Origin: an uncultured Pseudoruegeria sp.
Lineage (GTDB): Bacteria; Pseudomonadota; Alphaproteobacteria; Rhodobacterales; Rhodobacteraceae
DNA length: 64,000 nucleotides
NCBI GenBank assembly: GCA_947498155.1
Contig: CANMJD010000003.1
Coordinates: 248,001-312,000, forward strand
Reading direction: 5' to 3'
Shown here: piece by piece, positions 62,690 through 64,000 of the stretch
Position numbering within the stretch: the stretch's first letter is position 1
Layout of the letters: each line of letters begins with the position of its first letter
The notes under the pieces: model-generated
Told to the model about the DNA's origin: nothing
The model's database searches: none
What the model saw: only the letters and a program-made list of their open reading frames with translations
Position numbers and translations under genes: made by a program

Positions 62690-64000
62690 GCCTGTTGGAT
62701 GGTCCAATCTCTGCTCTTGTCAGAGCAGTTCAAGGTGGAAAAGTGACCCCGTCCGCGCTGACGGAAGAAGCACTGGCCCGAGCCAAGGCACGAAACCCGG
62801 CGATCAACGCCATTTGTCAGATCAACCCCCAAGCTCAAGCGGAAGCCTCGCGCATCGCCGCGCGGTTGGAGACTGGAGAGACTCTGCCGCTGGCAGGGGT
62901 ACCGATTCTGATTAAGGACAACATCTGGGTAAAGGGAATGCGTATCACGCAAGGGTCAAACCTGTACGCGGATCATATCGCCCAAGAGGATGCCGAGGCG
63001 GTGAAACGTCTGCGTCTGGCCGGGGCTGTGATCATTGGCATTGCGACCTGCTCCGAATTCGCCTGCAAAGGGGCAACCGTATCGCCGCTTTATGGAATTA
63101 CGCGCAACCCCATAAACCCCAGCCTAACGGCGGGTGGGTCTTCAGGCGGTTCCGTCGCTGCTGTGGCTGCCGGGATCGTCCCCTTGGCCTTGGGCACCGA
63201 CGCGGGCGGATCATCGCGCCGCCCCCCCGCCCATACGGGCCTGTGCGGATTGAAGCCCACGCAAGATCTGATCCCCTATGGTCCCAGCTTTGACGAGCCG
63301 GTCTGGGGCATCTCGGTCATCTGCCCGATCGCCCGCCGGATGGAGGACATATCGCTCGCGATGCGCGTGCTTGGCAGGCTAGAGCCTGTGTCGCCCACGC
63401 CGCTTGAAATCGCCGTCTCGGAGGATTTTGGCACAGGCCAGCCCTTGGACCCCGATGTCAAAGCGAACTTCGAAGCTGTGATCAAGGCGATGAAATCTGC
63501 GGGTGTTCAGGTTGCGCACGCTCAGATGAACTGGCCCAATGAAGTCAAAGGACATGACATCCAGCCGCTGCAATACGCAGGTCTGGCGCAGATGTATGGT
63601 GACGTATGGCGCAAAACGCCCAACCTGTTTGATCCCGCAATTGCCGGGCAAATCGAAACAGGTCTTTCGCTGAGTGGCGTTGAGGTCGCGGCCGCGCATC
63701 ACGTCTCGCACCAGATGCGCCAGACCCTGCGCGCTGCGCTGGATCGCTATGGGGTGATTGCGACCCCGACCACGCCTTGTGCGGCATGGTCTGCAGAATT
63801 GAACGCCCCGACCGAGATTGGCGGTAGACCCGCCCAACCCCGCGACCACGCTGCCTTTACGCCGCAAATCAACCACGCTGGCGTGCCTGCTTTATCCATC
63901 CCTTGCGGGTCGGACACTCAAGGCAGGCCGCTGGGTCTGCAACTGATCGCACAAGCGGGCCGCGACGGGGCGCTGATTGCCTTGGCGCAGCAGTTGGAAC
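62686..64000 (+). CDS. Amidase signature enzyme, partial at window edge
   Basis: At least 438 residues are visible; the C-terminus lies beyond the window. It belongs to the amidase-signature family (Ser-cisSer-Lys). The lysine is in VPILIKDNIWVKGM (about 78), the serines are in TAGGSSGGSVAAV and GTDAGGSSRRPPA, and ITRNPINPSLTAGGSSGGS is typical. Relatives include AtzE/AtzF-type amidases of triazine and ureide degradation, and GatA. ATG 62686 overlaps the previous stop as ATGA. It probably releases ammonia from an amide product of the preceding enzyme. Confidence 0.93.
   Translation, partial: MSLLDGPISALVRAVQGGKVTPSALTEEALARAKARNPAINAICQINPQAQAEASRIAARLETGETLPLAGVPILIKDNIWVKGMRITQGSNLYADHIAQEDAEAVKRLRLAGAVIIGIATCSEFACKGATVSPLYGITRNPINPSLTAGGSSGGSVAAVAAGIVPLALGTDAGGSSRRPPAHTGLCGLKPTQDLIPYGPSFDEPVWGISVICPIARRMEDISLAMRVLGRLEPVSPTPLEIAVSEDFGTGQPLDPDVKANFEAVIKAMKSAGVQVAHAQMNWPNEVKGHDIQPLQYAGLAQMYGDVWRKTPNLFDPAIAGQIETGLSLSGVEVAAAHHVSHQMRQTLRAALDRYGVIATPTTPCAAWSAELNAPTEIGGRPAQPRDHAAFTPQINHAGVPALSIPCGSDTQGRPLGLQLIAQAGRDGALIALAQQLE

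Noticed and set aside
43762-64000. Second copy of the tRNA-Tyr 3' end as attachment site
   Set aside because: I did not find another copy of the T-arm/acceptor sequence within the window; it may lie further right.
1-64000. CRISPR arrays, toxin-antitoxin pairs or phage structural genes
   Set aside because: No regularly spaced direct repeats, cas genes, toxin-antitoxin pairs or phage morphogenesis genes were seen; the integrase and IS are the only mobility genes.

Overview
The window looks like the chromosome of a marine alphaproteobacterium of the Roseobacter group (Rhodobacteraceae). The evidence is an NDUFA12-mlaD-DUF2155 trio, clpP-clpX, accB-accC-aat, the hisB-hisH...hisA-hisF-hisE arrangement, a 1146-residue pyruvate carboxylase, many Tat-exported binding proteins, and a short intergenic repeat (core GCCTCCGGCGGGGATATTT) of the kind I associate with this group. 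No ribosomal RNA gene is present; three tRNA genes are.

Region 1 (1-10900) is a reductive pyrimidine degradation locus. It encodes dihydropyrimidine dehydrogenase (preT-preA), dihydropyrimidinase, an N-carbamoyl-beta-alanine amidase type hydrolase, an omega-amino acid aminotransferase, a small lipoprotein and a NitT/TauT-type ABC importer that runs off the left edge. A RutR-like TetR regulator sits between the two gene blocks. A perfect TTGACCA-AA-TGGTCAA RutR-type operator lies in front of the degradation operon, and two degenerate copies lie in front of preT. Together these genes would import a pyrimidine, reduce it, open the ring, decarbamoylate it and transaminate the beta-alanine product.

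Region 2 (11000-43800) is mostly housekeeping: acetyl-CoA carboxylase subunits, aat, complex I and envelope proteins, ClpXP, a UvrD/PcrA helicase, pyruvate carboxylase, histidine biosynthesis, RlmB and two tRNA-Gly genes. Inside it (17600-25100) is a self-contained sugar ABC importer operon with a LacI regulator, a perfect palindromic operator and a mannosylglycerate-hydrolase-like glycosidase. Its two permeases carry unusual additional domains.

Region 3 (43678-64000 and beyond) looks like an accessory island. It begins at a tRNA-Tyr gene, followed by a decayed integrase (in-frame stop, then truncation by a degenerate IS3-family element) and then about 18 kb of catabolic and transport genes all on the plus strand. 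Module A (46-57 kb) has an RpiR regulator, a 5-formyltetrahydrofolate cyclo-ligase paralogue, two NMT1/THI5-like ABC importers (one with a fused double permease) and two adjacent TRZ/ATZ-type amidohydrolases. Module B (57.2-64 kb) has a GntR/FCD regulator with a palindromic operator, a PotDABC-like importer, a PuuE-type deacetylase/allantoinase homologue and an amidase that runs off the right edge. My best reading is uptake and stepwise hydrolysis of nitrogen heterocycles, possibly thiamine-derived pyrimidines in module A. The exact substrates are not shown by the sequence. This island is the best candidate for an undescribed system.
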